64,000 nt of DNA from Cardinalis cardinalis (GCA_014549065.1 JACDOX010000003.1:11756805-11820804); one strand, 5' to 3'; shown: positions 10,642-23,900, counted from the first letter of the stretch. Program-made: numbers and translations. Notes: generated by a model not told the origin, from the letters alone.

Positions 10642-13600
10642 GCTGTGGTGTCAGCCATGGCTCTTGGGTGAGCTGGGGAGCTGCTTCCTCTAGCTGTTCT
10701 GAGCTTTTCTGTCAGGTCCTCAGTCATAGGTGTGTAAATTCAGGGACAGAACACAGGCAGGGGTGCCAGCAGCCTGGACAGAACTAACCAGCAGTGGGCA
10801 CAAAATGGCACAGCATGTTATTAAATTAGTTAATTACTATATATTCTTTCTTAAATTCCCTGTGAGTAGGTAGAAACTTACACAAGCAGGGTGGAAGTGT
10901 AGTAGTCTTCCATACAGATCACCTTGCTTACTGAAGTTTCTTGCTCTATGCTCTCTCAATCATCTATGTCATCTACACTGATTCAGAGTNCCAAGCTGTA
11001 TGAAGCTGCTGCCAGAGACTTCTTGGGTCTTTACATATGCTAAAAAGGTAGTCTGCTGAAAATAAATCCAGGTTTTTCAGGTGTCCAATTCATGTAGTAA
11101 GGAAGATCTCATCCCCTGCTCTGTGCATTACAATCTATATTTAGAATACCATTCTCCTCTCCTGAATCATTATTAAAATTAGTGGGAGACTCACAATGAA
11201 GATCAACAATAATTATTTTGCATCTGTAATTGTGGGGTTTGTCACTGCATGGAGTGCTTGGTGTGATAGATGCAAGAGCCCCTTTTTAAGCCAAACAGGT
11301 ACAAAATGCATGAATTTAGCTGACCCTGTCAGTGAGGCTAACTGGAGATGTAAGCTGCATCTTTTTCTACCATNTTTACAGTCTGCCTGCAGATTCAGGA
11401 ACATGTTTCTAACCTTTATTCACACTTGGAACACTTTGTAAGTGCAGTGGCTGGAAATTGATTCTCGATGAAGAGTGAGAAACAAGGAAGCTGCATATGG
11501 CTTTATTTCATACAGCCCATGGGTGTCTCTTATTAATGGATGGTACCCAGATATTTGCTGTGATGTTTGACTGACTAAAAATATTTCAAGGGTGTATTGC
11601 ATCTGTAGCAAGCNAAGGTTCTCAAATCCATGTGAAATGAAAATAAGTAATTCATTAAGTAAACTAGATTGCTGAAGCAGGGGAGGATTTTCAATTAATT
11701 GAAGGCTTGTTAAAGAAAGTATAGGGCTTAGAGTAATTATATATCTATGACTTAAAGACAGGGGACTCAGCTGCACTAAGCAACCATCTATTTCACCAGA
11801 CTCTCATAGGAAGGCATTATATTTTATTCCTGGGCCACNAAGAAGTCAGAAAAGTAGAAGCATGTCTTTCCTTCATTCTGAGCTATGAAATNTTGGACTT
11901 CAGTATTTGTCCTGCCAATCTCAAAGAAACANATACTGCCTTTTATGATTCCTGNTTTTTACATGCTGCTTGCTGTTAGACATTATTTCATTCATAAATC
12001 TTGTCTTATTTTAAAACAGTAAAATGCCATGATAAAGCTGGATTATCTGGTAATTTTTTCCTTGAGAATAATGCATATACTGTTCATCCTGTGAAATCTT
12101 CACATCATCAGAAGGCTATACATGTAAAAGGGTGACAAGGTTACATCATTGTCATATATCACACAATCAAAAAGAAAACATTGAGAGAAAGATTTACAAA
12201 TGTAAGTTATATAGCAAATTTCACAGGCCCAAGGATCCATGTTAAGCATTGAAGGATGTGTGAACAGATCTAAAATGAAAGCAAGAAACAGGCAGANGAT
12301 GTGGGCTGCAAAGGTCAGGAGGGTTCTTGCATTAACAAAAAACAAACTAGTATGATCTGAGCAAAAATGAAACAAAATTTATGAGGTAATGCAAAATGAG
12401 AACAGTGAGTGTTTGGAAAAACAAATTTCCTCCATAAACAGCTGTGTTTGCAGACCCTGATGATCTGTAGTCCTCTCCAATTTGGATTTCTTCATGTTTA
12501 AAACAACTTTTGAACCCTAACTCCAGGTATTAAATATTCTGGCTATGTGTTTCATAACAAAGTCTCTTTAAAATTTCCACCTTGGTCTCAAAATGATAAA
12601 GACATTCATAAGTGACTGGGGAAAAGGAACTAAAAGTTNGTTGCAAGAGTGTGATTTTTGTTAAGAAATCAGAATCTAAATAAACTGAGTCTTGATTTAA
12701 AGACTGTTTCTCAGGTATTGCAACAGTTTCTGCATAGACAAGAGGTTGAGTAATGCTTTGTAGGCAGAGAGCTAAAGACGTGGCTCTGGTTAATTGCAAA
12801 AGTGAAGAAAGTACTAAGACTTCCCTCTAATTGGCTNCTCCCTCCCTCCCTGGTCATTGCAGTAAGTACTATTGTATATTGCCATTTGTTAATATTGAAC
12901 TATTCTCTTTGCACACAAATATCAGTGCATGAAAGCTTGCATGAACGAGGTTCCAGTTTCAATATCCCTTTACTGACGCGAGAATATTGGAATTAAAATA
13001 GAACTGCAGATGTTTTGCAGAGCTCAAAAAAGGTGGAACATTCACTCCTAGGTGAAATGTGCTGAAATTAGTTGTTTTAGAACAAAAGCAGAGCCATAGT
13101 TATCTGATGGTTGTGACATGCATAATTTTAAAGGGACTATGGTACTAAAGTGTAGGTTTTACTGAACATGTAAATCTTGTGGTATTGGGTTTTTTGCTAT
13201 AGTAACTACAGCAGCTTTAATAGTTCTTAATCTCTTTTAACTGATGTAAATACAATGGAATTCTGAACTATGCTTAAAATCAGTCCTTCTAGTTGTAGCA
13301 GGTTTTCCCCCCTTTTCCAGTATTTCTGGGCAACAATGGTATAAAGTGACAATATATGAATGTGGTGGCAATTGTAAATAGCCACCCAGACATAATAAGG
13401 TGGAGAATTTGTATTTGTCTGCAGCAGGTCCTCGTGTCCACAGATAACCAGTGAGGTTTTTGTTTCATCCTATTTCNTCTCTCAAAAAATGCTCCTAAGA
13501 GTACTTGGTAACATTGTTGCCATGGCATCTATTAAAACCTAGATAAACTCTTGCTTTATGAATCAAGATGAATTTTTTTTATGAACAGGAGAATTTATTT

Positions 13601-16600
13601 TCACTTTTTATTGCTATAGGTAAGGGACTCTATCCATGCTTAGAGACAGGGGCATTTTTTACTGAACATTACTGATTCTTGAGTTTATTCTTATCAGTTC
13701 AATCCACAAAGGGCACTTCTGAAACCTGTATTTTCCCATTTGATTTTCATGGTACAGATTCTGCTGCACATAAGATGTCACCTGTACTCAATCACAGTTT
13801 AGAAAGGTGGGGAAGTATGTGGGGACTGTGNNGAAAGGGGGAGTGGCTCCTCAGCTGGTTTAATTAAAGTCAGGGCACTACAGCAAATATACACCAGCTG
13901 AGGGAGTGGCTCTACAACTTCAGAGCAAAAAACTTCAGGAGTTAAGTAAGCGCAGTTTTCTCGTTCTGCAGTAGGGAGCAGCTGGTGAATTGGCCTCTGC
14001 ACAGACACGGGTGTAAGTAGCAACAATTGCCACTGAAGTCTTGATTTGCGCTGACACAGATGAGATATGATTCAGGAAATATACAATGGCCTGTTGTGGT
14101 AGAGCCCACATTTGAAATGTTATTCACATAACAAAAGACTATTTAATCNGTAAAAATACATATATTGAAAACCAATACTGTATGGTCCCTTTGTGATTGC
14201 TCAGCAGTTAGATATCAGCTTTATCAGAACAGCAGTTCCTCAACACACAGAACTCTCCAGAAAATACAAAAGAAACCTACACCCTTTATGCACTGCATTG
14301 TATGGTGCAGAAAAAGGGCAAAGATGATGCATTTGTACTTCTTGCTTTAGAATATGCTTCATTTTGCCAATGAGTGATTTGTCCCAACTTCTAAACAAAT
14401 CTTCAGTCTGGGTCACTTCTGTATAAATGTAAGGAACATGATGGAGATATGAAATGTAAAGCAGACAAAAAAAAAAGTATGTTTGGAGATTTGCTCTGTA
14501 TCAGTCTGTGCTCTAGGAAAGGTACAAAATGGTGAATGCCTCCCTGATGAAGACTTTCTTCTCAGAAGGCAGTAATCCCCCCAAAAGGTAGTACTGAGGA
14601 GGGTGNGTTTGNTTTCTGCTGATGCAGAATAAAGAANGAACTTTCCAAAATTTCTGCTGTAGGTTTAATATTCATTTGCTGAGCCTAATAACTCAGTATT
14701 TGAAGGGAGGAAAAGAGAATAGTGAAGGTATNAAAACCACTGTCTCTGAACAGAGATAAAATGATCTGACACTAAGGTAGTAGTCAGAGACCTAGGGAAT
14801 CTGACTTCAGCTCCCTGCTTGCCACTGCTTATCTGTCTTCTCCCAGGAAAGGCCCTGAAGAGGTCCTTGGGGCACAACCAGATTCCTGCTGTTCTGCACC
14901 CATCTCATTAGTGCAGGACTCCAAGGAATGCCTTGTTTGGCAGCAGAGACACAGTTCCAGGTGTATGTGTTCCATGTCTGTATATTGGGGATGCGCCCAT
15001 GTTGAGTTGCTTGGATTTAGAAGCTCTCCCAGGCACAGCTGGCTGACATTTCAGATCTACTCCTTGTACAAAGAGTAGNAACAGTCCAGACATGAGTGGA
15101 GAAAGTCTTGGCTGCCTTTGCTGAAGAACCCCAAATCTTGTGATAATGCAAGCCATGTCAACAGCCTTACTACAAACCTACCCAGTCATGTCNCACGAGC
15201 ACTTTAAAGCTACACTATCCAGTCCCTTACTCCAATAGTATTAGCAGCTACTATATTTAACAATATCACTCACCAAAATACAAGCTGTTTCTACTGCATG
15301 TCCCACCATACATACNCATCTCAAATGTGGCTTACAAATTCTTTAAGGTTCATTTGCAAAACTACACTGGAAATTCTACTGTAAGTTATGCAGAATGGAC
15401 TTGTTTGACCCAGGCAAGATTCACCTTGAGGTCTTCTGTCAGGTACTATTGACCTCATTAGTGATCTCNGAGATTCTTCAAGGATATCATAAGCATTTTA
15501 ACAGTTTCTCACAGTCGTTGAAGGGTCTGGAGCATTACTCCCCTTTCATGGGCACACATACACAACTACATGCACGCAAAAAATACATTTACACTCCGTG
15601 ATGCTGGCATTGCACAGAAAGCTCAGTGTGTCTGTCATTGTTGATAGAATGAAGGACAAAGGTTAATATGAACATGTTTTATAGCTGCAAAAGCTAATTA
15701 CTTACTATACAGTGTGTATTGTTTGTGTTTAAGAAATCATATGCAAGCATATTCACATCTAATCATAAAGTATTTTAGTGCTTGTAACAGAACTCATTAA
15801 AAATAATCCTGGCTATTCTAGGATACAGTGCAGTAAGCTTGTTGTTTAACCATTAAGCAATAATGGAGACTTATGTGCTGTCCTTTACAGTTCTGCTAGT
15901 AGGAATAATATAATACTAATTTATTTACCTACAAAGATAATTATTTTATTTAAAAATACAAGCCAGGTTTTTAATGTTACANTATATCTTCGGTAAAAAG
16001 GCCTAATTAAAACAAACAGTGCATAACTTTGACAGCTAAAGCTTTACAAGAATTTNGTTTCTTCACAAAATAGAGGATTTTTGCCTAGTTCTTGCCCACT
16101 CAGAACAACAACACAGGATCAAACACTTTGGCAAATTCTTTCTTCCTAGAGCAATACCTTTGAAATCATGAGTTTTAATCATGTCATCAAAAGGTATTAT
16201 TACAAAGCAAAATTTCTAGGACTGAAGAAGGTGAGTTAAAAAAAACCAAACTTCTTTTCCTGACAGTTGATCCAAACAAAAAAAAAAATCTTTGTGCAAA
16301 GTGAATCTTTGATCAAACTGCAAGAACAATATTCTGTAGCCAGCCTTGTATATGTGGACTTGAGGTTTTGGACTTGAGGTTTAGCAACTTACCATTGCAC
16401 CTGAAAAACACTGCTAATACTTCTTAAAGTTTAATTGCATGGTCCTTGTGCAGAATAATTTCCCATAGGAATTATGTTTACATAAGGATTATAGGGTTTT
16501 GTGCACAACTCCTTGTAAACACGATCACCCTTAACCCCTAGATCAGAACCAAGAGAGTTTTTATTTTGACTAACACATGGTAAATTTCAGACTATGTTAG

Positions 16601-18397
16601 AGCTCAAGATCCTTAAGCAGTGATATTTGCTGTCTAAAGGATGAAGTAAAAATAACCATTCAGACCACCTATTGTTAAGGAAAGACAATTCAGTACTAAC
16701 ATTTTTCTTTCCTGGTTAAAGAAAATGAGGAAGTTGGTCTGCCAGGCTAATTCGACCAGTACAAGTTTTGTCAGCTTGGTGTCACCCATTTCAGTAAGGA
16801 GCTGCTNGCTGCATGGGTACTTGAAGCTCCTCTCTGATAGGAGAACTATCTAAAAGCTGCATCACAGGACTTGTGGAGAAAAGGCAGGCGTAATTTCCCA
16901 CACTGACACAACACACTGGCTTTTATGGTTGTGCTCAAATATGTGAGTATGCATATACACAAATGCTGTACAATATATTGAGACATCCTTGAAGGTGTCT
17001 GTAAATGTGTATTTCTTGAAATTGCTAGATCATGTGCCAGTAGTCAAATTAGTTCCACTAAGATAAAGCTTATGCATCCTGTGTCACTTGATGATCTGCA
17101 GGACATTTAAGTTGGCTTAGTGGAACTAATTTTAAGGTTTACTAGTAATGTCATTCTAATCTAGTGTATGTTGGCTGAAATTCTTCCTGGTTTGTGATTA
17201 TTTTAAAGCCCCAAATGTAAGGTTAATGGGGTGTTTTCACTGTAATAGCAGACACAGAGAGAGAACAAGGAAATATCAGCAAGATGACTAGAACAAAATT
17301 GTTGTAAGCGTAGTTTACAGTATATTCCCATTTATCCTAAGATTGTTGCTGGAACTAATGAGGNTTGAGAGCACTTAGTGCTGTCAATTCACAATGGAGT
17401 CCAAAGACTTTCAATAAAACCTTTCTATAACAAAGCTGTGGAAGCTGAAGGCTTGGAATACTGAGGGGAACAATGATTCACATTGCAGACCACACAACAT
17501 ATTGCTGAATATATAAAATGCTATAGAAGAAGACAATATCTATAGAGCATCCTATCTCCTCTGACAAGACAATGGGAATCAGAACTGTCAATTCCTTNTG
17601 TTCGTCCCCCAAGTAAAATTACAGTGATAAGCAGAGGATATTTTAGAAAAACAGATGTATTATCTACCCCCCTCTTCAGTGGAGTACAAGTCTAGGATTT
17701 AAAGCACATTAGTCTGCTACTGTTTTGACCCCAATGAGTGATGATTCTGTTTTGGACACATACAGTGAGTTTTCTGCAGCAATGAGAGACAGAGGAAAAT
17801 TTAATGGAGCANGATTTTCTCTGAATCCCAATGATGATTTAAAAAAATGTTGATCATGTTGAATTCCATCTAGTTTAGTTAGGTTTTTGGTTTCAGTGTG
17901 GGATTTAGCTGTGAAGTGGGAAAGCTTAACATGAAGAACTGATGCTTGCAGAGACACACNTGTGTACGTTTTTGTTGTCTTTTTAACAAGCTCTTCGTCC
18001 TTGAAAGTAACATGNAGCTCAGTAGGAAATCTGGGCGCAGAAAGCTACCAGGATCAAACTCCCTGCTGTATGATAGTTGTTTAAAACATGTGGTGTGCTT
18101 CAGTATGCAATCTTTAAACAAAACAGTTCTAGCTTGTGGCTGTTGCTACACAGACTGTATGCAGATAAGTCACAAATAGCCGAGCATATGTGTGGTGCAA
18201 GGTTAAAACAATAACAAGCAGGTCGAATCATTCAAACACTGGAAATCACTTTGACTCCAGGCCAAAAGCTTAGCTGGAGATGATATCAGTATGGGATAAA
18301 AAGAGGATAAACTAACAGGCTTAGCAGCCAGCTTGTTGGAGTCAGCATATAGTATCTATACTTCCAGCAGTAGAGCAGATGGTCATATATTTTTAAG
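10642..18397. other. Intergenic between FASTKD2 and CPO
   Basis: About 7.8 kb of AT-rich DNA without convincing coding potential: short frames broken by stops and no splice-consistent homology. It holds the inverted repeat at 17046-17132, an imperfect hairpin near 16153-16198 and a 14-bp tandem duplication near 16355-16382. Confidence 0.6.
17046..17132. repeat. Inverted repeat with 17-bp perfect arms (long hairpin)
   Basis: The left arm 17046-17062 (AAATTAGTTCCACTAAG) is the exact reverse complement of the right arm 17116-17132. The 53-base loop contains a further short stem (TCCTG / CAGGA) and partial pairing (CTTA / TAAG), so the whole element can fold into one imperfect hairpin. No known family was recognised. 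A MITE-like DNA transposon relic or a conserved structured element are both possible. Confidence 0.75.
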
Positions 18398-18595
18398 GAA
18401 GCACCAGACAGGGAGTCAGNAGATCTGAATTCTATTCCTGGCTCTGCAGCAATGTTCCTATGTCACCTTGAGGAGTCACTTTTTTCCCCCTTTTTTCTTA
18501 ATCTTTTAAGCAGTGGAAATAGTACTTGCTTGTCTAACAGGGCAGTTGAGAGGCTAAACAGATGCTGAAAAAATATGCTCTGAAGCTCTGAGGAG
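18398..18595 (+). repeat. MIR/CORE-SINE-like element
   Basis: It contains the MIR-type core: GGGAGTCAGNAGATCTGAAT, TCTATTCCTGGCTCTGCAGC, then a degraded 'tgtgaccttgggcaagtcact' segment reading TGTCACCTTGAGGAGTCACT. A tail with CTAACAGGGCAGTTGAGAGG and TATGCTCTGAAGCTCTGAGG follows. The order matches ancient amniote MIR copies on the + strand. No target-site duplication is visible. Confidence 0.7.
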
Positions 18596-18640
18596 AATGT
18601 AAGGAAGACGTGCAAAGTAAACTTGGTTGGAAAAAAGGAC

Positions 18641-18660
18641 GCCACATGGTTTCATGTGGC
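18641..18660. repeat. Short perfect hairpin (8-bp arms, 4-base loop)
   Basis: GCCACATG, loop GTTT, CATGTGGC. It is a small palindrome in intergenic DNA without a known role. Confidence 0.7.
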
Positions 18661-19179
18661 ATGTTTGTGTCACATATTTATGACCCTTCCTCTCCCCAGA
18701 AAGTCCCATGCCTTTTTGCCCACTATTTTCAGGGAGGGAATAAATGGATTAAGCTGCCTCCCACATTTGCNAGAAAGATAAGCAGCTGCCAGTAAGAACC
18801 TGACCAAAGAAGAGACTTTGTTACTGAGAGACACATTATTTATGCCCAAGAGGGCAATAGGCTTGTTGAAGTTTACTGTTCACCCCAAGATATTTTTTTG
18901 TATTGGTGGCAGAATAATGGCTTTTATTCTGAATTCAGAAGTGCTGCTTGCCAGCTGAACGCAAGTAGAAAATGAAGTATTGTCTCTTACGAACAAGTCT
19001 TCTGCTGAAATCCCCCAAATACGTCCATTTCTTAAATCAGAGAAATGTCCACAATTATTTGTACAGGACTTTCATCTAAAGCCCATTAAAATCAACTAGA
19101 CTTCAAAGGAATCCAAATCAAAGACCTAGCAAGCAACTGTCATTTCTTCTGAATTCTATATTCATTAAGCAAAATTACT

Positions 19180-19215
19180 CTATCTATCTATCTCTATCTG
19201 ACTGACTATCTATCT
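19180..19215. repeat. CTAT tetranucleotide microsatellite
   Basis: A short interrupted run of TATC/CTAT units, with a CTGACTGAC interruption. Confidence 0.85.
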
Positions 19216-20627
19216 TCATAACTATTTGGCATCGTAGGAGTGATGTTTTCACCACAGAATAAATAGCTTCTGCTTTCAATATGAAGGTGGAAACTTTGGG
19301 CTGGAGTTGAATTTTAGCATTTATCATAATTTTCTCAATTTCTCTTTATGCCTCCATTTTTTCCCCCTAGATTCTAATTCCCTGTCAAGNGACTGAACCC
19401 CTGTTCAAAGCCAAATCTGCTAAAAGGGCACAGACAACATGGCAGAAGTCTTAAAATCATTAGTCTGCCTCATAGCAGTAGACAAAGGAAACAAAAGCAA
19501 AGGTTATCTGTCCTAAATGTTAATATGAACTTCCAACATAGTTTGTTTTGCTGACTCCTCACAAATGAAGCTGCATCTAATCCTGTTAACTTGACTTCTT
19601 GCAGCTCTTCTGGAAGTCCTTGTGGGCTGGATATCTACATGGAGAGAATACTCAGCATTTTCAGGCCCAGGCTGCTTAGAAGGTTGCAATAAAACAGAAA
19701 GGATCTGGTGTGATTTATGAAGAAGAGAATATTCTTCTTTTGCCAGCAGCCTGGTTTCGTGAAAAAACACTTTTGAGCTAAGCNGTTCCTCTTTTATACT
19801 GGGACAGTTCTGCTACTTGTTTCCTTGATAACAGCCTTTGTAAAAATGTAAGAGAACTGCGTACTTTGATGAGAAGAATCTATAAATATCCCACAGTTAC
19901 AGCACGGTATCCTGTCCACTATATATGTACACAAACTGACTTACTGGAGNCTCTGCATCCCAAATCCATGCAGTTTTCTTCATCAAATCACCACAAGATA
20001 GTTTTAATCCAAGAGAGAGGATGAGGGAAACATTTTCTTTCTGAAGAACTGTGCTATATGTATAACCACATTCCACAAATGTTAACACTTGCCATGTGAA
20101 CTAAAAAAGAAATTAAATATTTCAGATAGTAACCAGCCCACTTTTTAAAAGTATATAACAAAAACATTTTTTATGACACTGTAGAGTTGTAAGTCTGTGG
20201 CTAGAGACTGATCTGGGCCAACTGAGAGTGGTTTAGATGAGACTCTGATGTCCCAATATTTCCTTTTATGGAGCATTGGTTGATCTTTCATGTCCTCTTT
20301 TAAGTTAGGTAAGTGATAGAACTGCACTTAAGAAGTCACAGAAGTGTTCCATAAAGGCACAAACTCAAAGAGAGTAAGGATAGAGCTTGTTTTACTACCT
20401 GTTCTTCCCTATCTCTATGATTGTTATAAGCTAACCATCATGATTTGCTGTAGATCTTGCAGGTAACACTTTCTCTAAATTCTACCAATTCTGTCTCAAA
20501 ACACTTTCAGAAGTAGAAAGGTGACATGAGAAAAAAGTAGTTCTTAGAAAAAGTGTTTCAGTAAGAATGTCGCTAATTGTGTTTGTGTTTTGGGGTGTGG
20601 AAGAGATTTTTAAGAACTAANAAAAAG

Positions 20628-20695
20628 TAGAACCCTTTACAAATGAAGTTAATGATTCACCTAGAACTATTTACAAGTAAAGTGAATGATTCATA
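20628..20695 (+). promoter_or_regulatory. Tandem duplicated 34-bp element with HNF1-like site upstream of CPO
   Basis: Two adjacent 34-bp copies (20628-20661 and 20662-20695) match at 27 of 34 positions by my count. The first contains GTTAATGATTCAC (20648-20660), which matches the HNF1 consensus GTTAATNATTAAC at all but one fixed position. The second has the weaker GTGAATGATTCAT. It lies 126-193 bases upstream of the CPO start codon. HNF1 controls many intestinal brush-border enzymes, so a role in enterocyte expression is a reasonable inference. Confidence 0.5.
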
Positions 20696-20740
20696 AAGGG
20701 CAGGTTGCCATCCAGGATAAGTCTAGTTGTATAATATAAT

Positions 20741-20748
20741 TATATAAA
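20741..20748 (+). promoter_or_regulatory. TATA-like box of CPO
   Basis: TATATAAA lies 73 bases upstream of the start codon. It would place transcription start near 20770 and give a 5' UTR of about 50 bases. An acceptor-like TCTTCCTCCTTTTTAG ending at 20786 offers an alternative, with an upstream noncoding exon. Confidence 0.45.
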
Positions 20749-20820
20749 TTATGTGTTCAGTCCAGATCTATCTTCCTCCTTTTTAGGCTGCACTATCAGT
20801 GCTGGGTTCTTTGCACAAAG

Positions 20821-20900
20821 ATGTGGCTTTCTCTTGGGATCATCTTTTCTCTGGGGATACTAATTCCTGGAAAATTCAGCCTGAAGTTGCAATATGACAG
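20821..20900 (+). CDS. CPO: CPO exon 1 (start codon, signal peptide)
   Basis: ATG has a good context (CAAAGATGT). It encodes MWLSLGIIFSLGILIPGKFS, a hydrophobic signal sequence, then LKLQYD and two bases of Arg. The donor is GTGAGT. This start gives a normal secreted precursor and no upstream in-frame ATG is needed. Confidence 0.88.
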
Positions 20901-23900
20901 GTGAGTGTGAATAGGNTTCATGAAGAATTGTGCATGCAGTGGAAGTCCCAGAAATTGTGTAAGAATATTAATAACAATTATGAGCTCGAAAACTNGACAC
21001 AGGGTTACTAAGCTTGGTAAGAGTGGGAAGGAAAACATGAAGATGGGAAATGAAGAATGAGTGAATTTAATCCAAGCCAAAAAAGACATAGCTACAGCTG
21101 TAGGAGCCACAGAATGGCCCTCAAATGCATCTCAGGATGCCCCATTTCCATTAGTTGAAATGCATTTGGCTTAGCCTCTTTCATAAAGAACTTTGAAACC
21201 AGATGCTGCAGGAGTAAAATGCCTTTTCTGAGTATAAAGCAAAGGGTATGACTGAGCAAAATTNTATCTATTAATAAAAGACAGATTAGGTTATATGGAA
21301 AAGATAATGATGACCTGTTGGAAATCTGTAACAACTACAAAAAAAAAAAAGCTAAGGGAGTTATTCTAGACAACCTTCACTCTAAGGTGTTCACAGAATG
21401 GGATTATCACATTTTTTATTACTGATTAATATTTTGAAAAGTATGAAATCTCTAGTTATGCTTTATTTTCCATTCTCAGTTGCACTTCAGAAAACGAGTG
21501 ATGTAAAATTATTGTGTTTGCCTATCTAAACTGTTTTGGTTTCATTCACCCTCAATTTTCAAGAAGCTAGGTAGCTGCCATTGTGGCAGCTGGGATTTGC
21601 AGGGTGGGCATGAGCATAGTGTGGACTTATTCCCATATAAGTTTACACATGGAATTTTCTAAAGCAGACAGAGAAAGTAGTCTGGTGCTGAATTCCTCTA
21701 GATTAATTATATTCCTAGAATATAGNCATGAAAAGGACAGAAAATCAAGCAATACCTACAACAAGTAAGTTCCCTCATAGTGTCCCCATTCAGCAGCTCT
21801 CCTGGAAAATCTCCTAGCAGAGCATACAGAGCCACTACTTCAAATGTATTATTCCCTTGGATAATATTTATTCTTTAGATTTGTATCAGAGATGCAGTTA
21901 GAGCCTGATTTCACTGAATAGAATTCAGCAGATCCCTGGTAATGTATTTTTCATTTTTGTTTCTAATTATTGTCCAGAATTGAACCTGTCTAGTACTTGC
22001 ATGGAATTTAAAAACAGGTACTGAATGGTCAGTGTGACTTNGGGTGGGCAGCACCTGCACAAACACCAAATTATTAGTAAAGCCTATTTTCATTGTCCTC
22101 TGCTCTGTTTAACAATTAAATGAAATATCCAATCTATGAGCATCCAAGGACATACAACTTGTGCTGAGAACAGTCCTTTAATTTGTTAAGCAAGCCTGAC
22201 TGTAGAATTTTAAGAATTGTAGTTCTCATGGGGTCACATGGGCTGACTTTGCACTNCTCCGCTGAGAAACTCAGTCCAAAATCATAAACAAATGTATGCT
22301 TTCTAATCTTAATTTACTATTAAAAGTGGTTTGTCTCCACTCTGGCTATTGTGAAAGGTTTATCAGTAAATAAGAGCTGGCCATCTGGCAGCAATCTGAC
22401 TGTCTGGAATTTCTCTGATTTGGTGTAATCAAGACATAATGTCAATGAGGATAGAAAGATATTACAGGATATTGTTTCCCTTCCTGATAGACAAAGAACA
22501 TAGCAAGCCTANGCATTTAGAGAGAATAAACTCTGAACTGCAGCTGAGATGTTTATTCTGCTAGCAAAGATGTTTATCCTGCATCCACAAGGTTTATTAA
22601 AGACATCATGACTGTTGTACCAATCTGTACAACACGCCCGTTGTACCACTCCTGTGAGCAATACAAGTGTAATCATTTCCCCCCACAGATATGGGGCTAT
22701 TGGCATCTCATAAAGCAGTAGTAAACTGCCTGTTTTAACTATCAAGTTCTTACTCAGAAAAGGGGATATGTTCAAGAGAGATGTAAAAACCCCACAAATC
22801 CTTCTATTTCTCTGGGGATAAAGTGAATGAATAGTGAATTCTATTTGTATGTATATTAAGCTGATAATTGTACATTCCTGCNTGGAAGCACAAAAGATGG
22901 CAGTTGCAGTTCAGATGATGAGAGCATATTATGTTGATGACTATAATGACCATGCCTTGCTTTTGCAACAAGAATTTCTGCTACAAAAGCTTTAAAATGT
23001 AAAATGTTCATTTTTTATACTTGTCTGGTAAAGACTCCATTGAAGTCACTACAAGAGACTGTAATGCAGTTTCTGGTTGCTAGCAAATAGGAAAGTTTCT
23101 AATATTCTCCATTCTATTCTGTTCTCATCAGTGGTCTTCCACCTTTGAGTAATGCAATGTAGTCATCAACATCCACTCCTCACTCTGAAACTCTTTCACT
23201 AGAAAGATTACACTTACTGTCAATCCTGGAAAGCTGATCTGAAGGAACACTGAAAAAACTACAAAAAAACCTTCCAAGGGCATTTTTAACAGAACATACT
23301 GATTTGCTTTTTCTGCATTTTTCCATCCGTTTTAATTTGTTCTTTGTAAACTTTCAATATTTTCATCAGATTAAGCCTGTAGTAGATGAAAGTTTCACAG
23401 GATCTCATGAAAACATAGACTAGATTCTGTGAGTCTTTTCTAGAAATATAAAATGATAGATTCTGTACTAGAAATTTCTTACTTCTTGTGAATTGACTAA
23501 GAATATCCAGTTCTGGAGACAATATTCGTTATTCTGGAATAAATTGGCTATTCTCATGAAAAGCAGTTTGTAGACATCTCAAGTTCTTATCCATGTTCAT
23601 TTATCATGACTATCAAAAGTTTCTGCATGTTGAAATAGACTGGCCAAGCACAAAGTTAATCTGGAATAATTTAATAAATCCCAAATGTGAGGGGAAAAAA
23701 GTGACATCTTATCAAATAAACAGTTTATCATGTATTACCAATGTCCTCATTCTTGCCCTGGTCCTGCAAAGGCAGAAACACACATGAGGGCTCATGCAAG
23801 CAGTTGGCTTCTGCAAAGCCGGTATGGTGAATAAAGCACTGCCACTGGCAAGGAGGCAGAGTAGCTAATCCTCTAGCAACAGAAAAGTCACATCACTTAG

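Larger units (their letters stand above)
18596..20627. other. Intergenic upstream of CPO
   Basis: AT-rich sequence with a CTAT microsatellite and no coding evidence. The last few hundred bases are the likely proximal regulatory region of CPO. Confidence 0.55.

Noticed and set aside
10461..10787. Frames crossing the N run
   Set aside because: They are open only because N cannot form a stop; no homology on either side.
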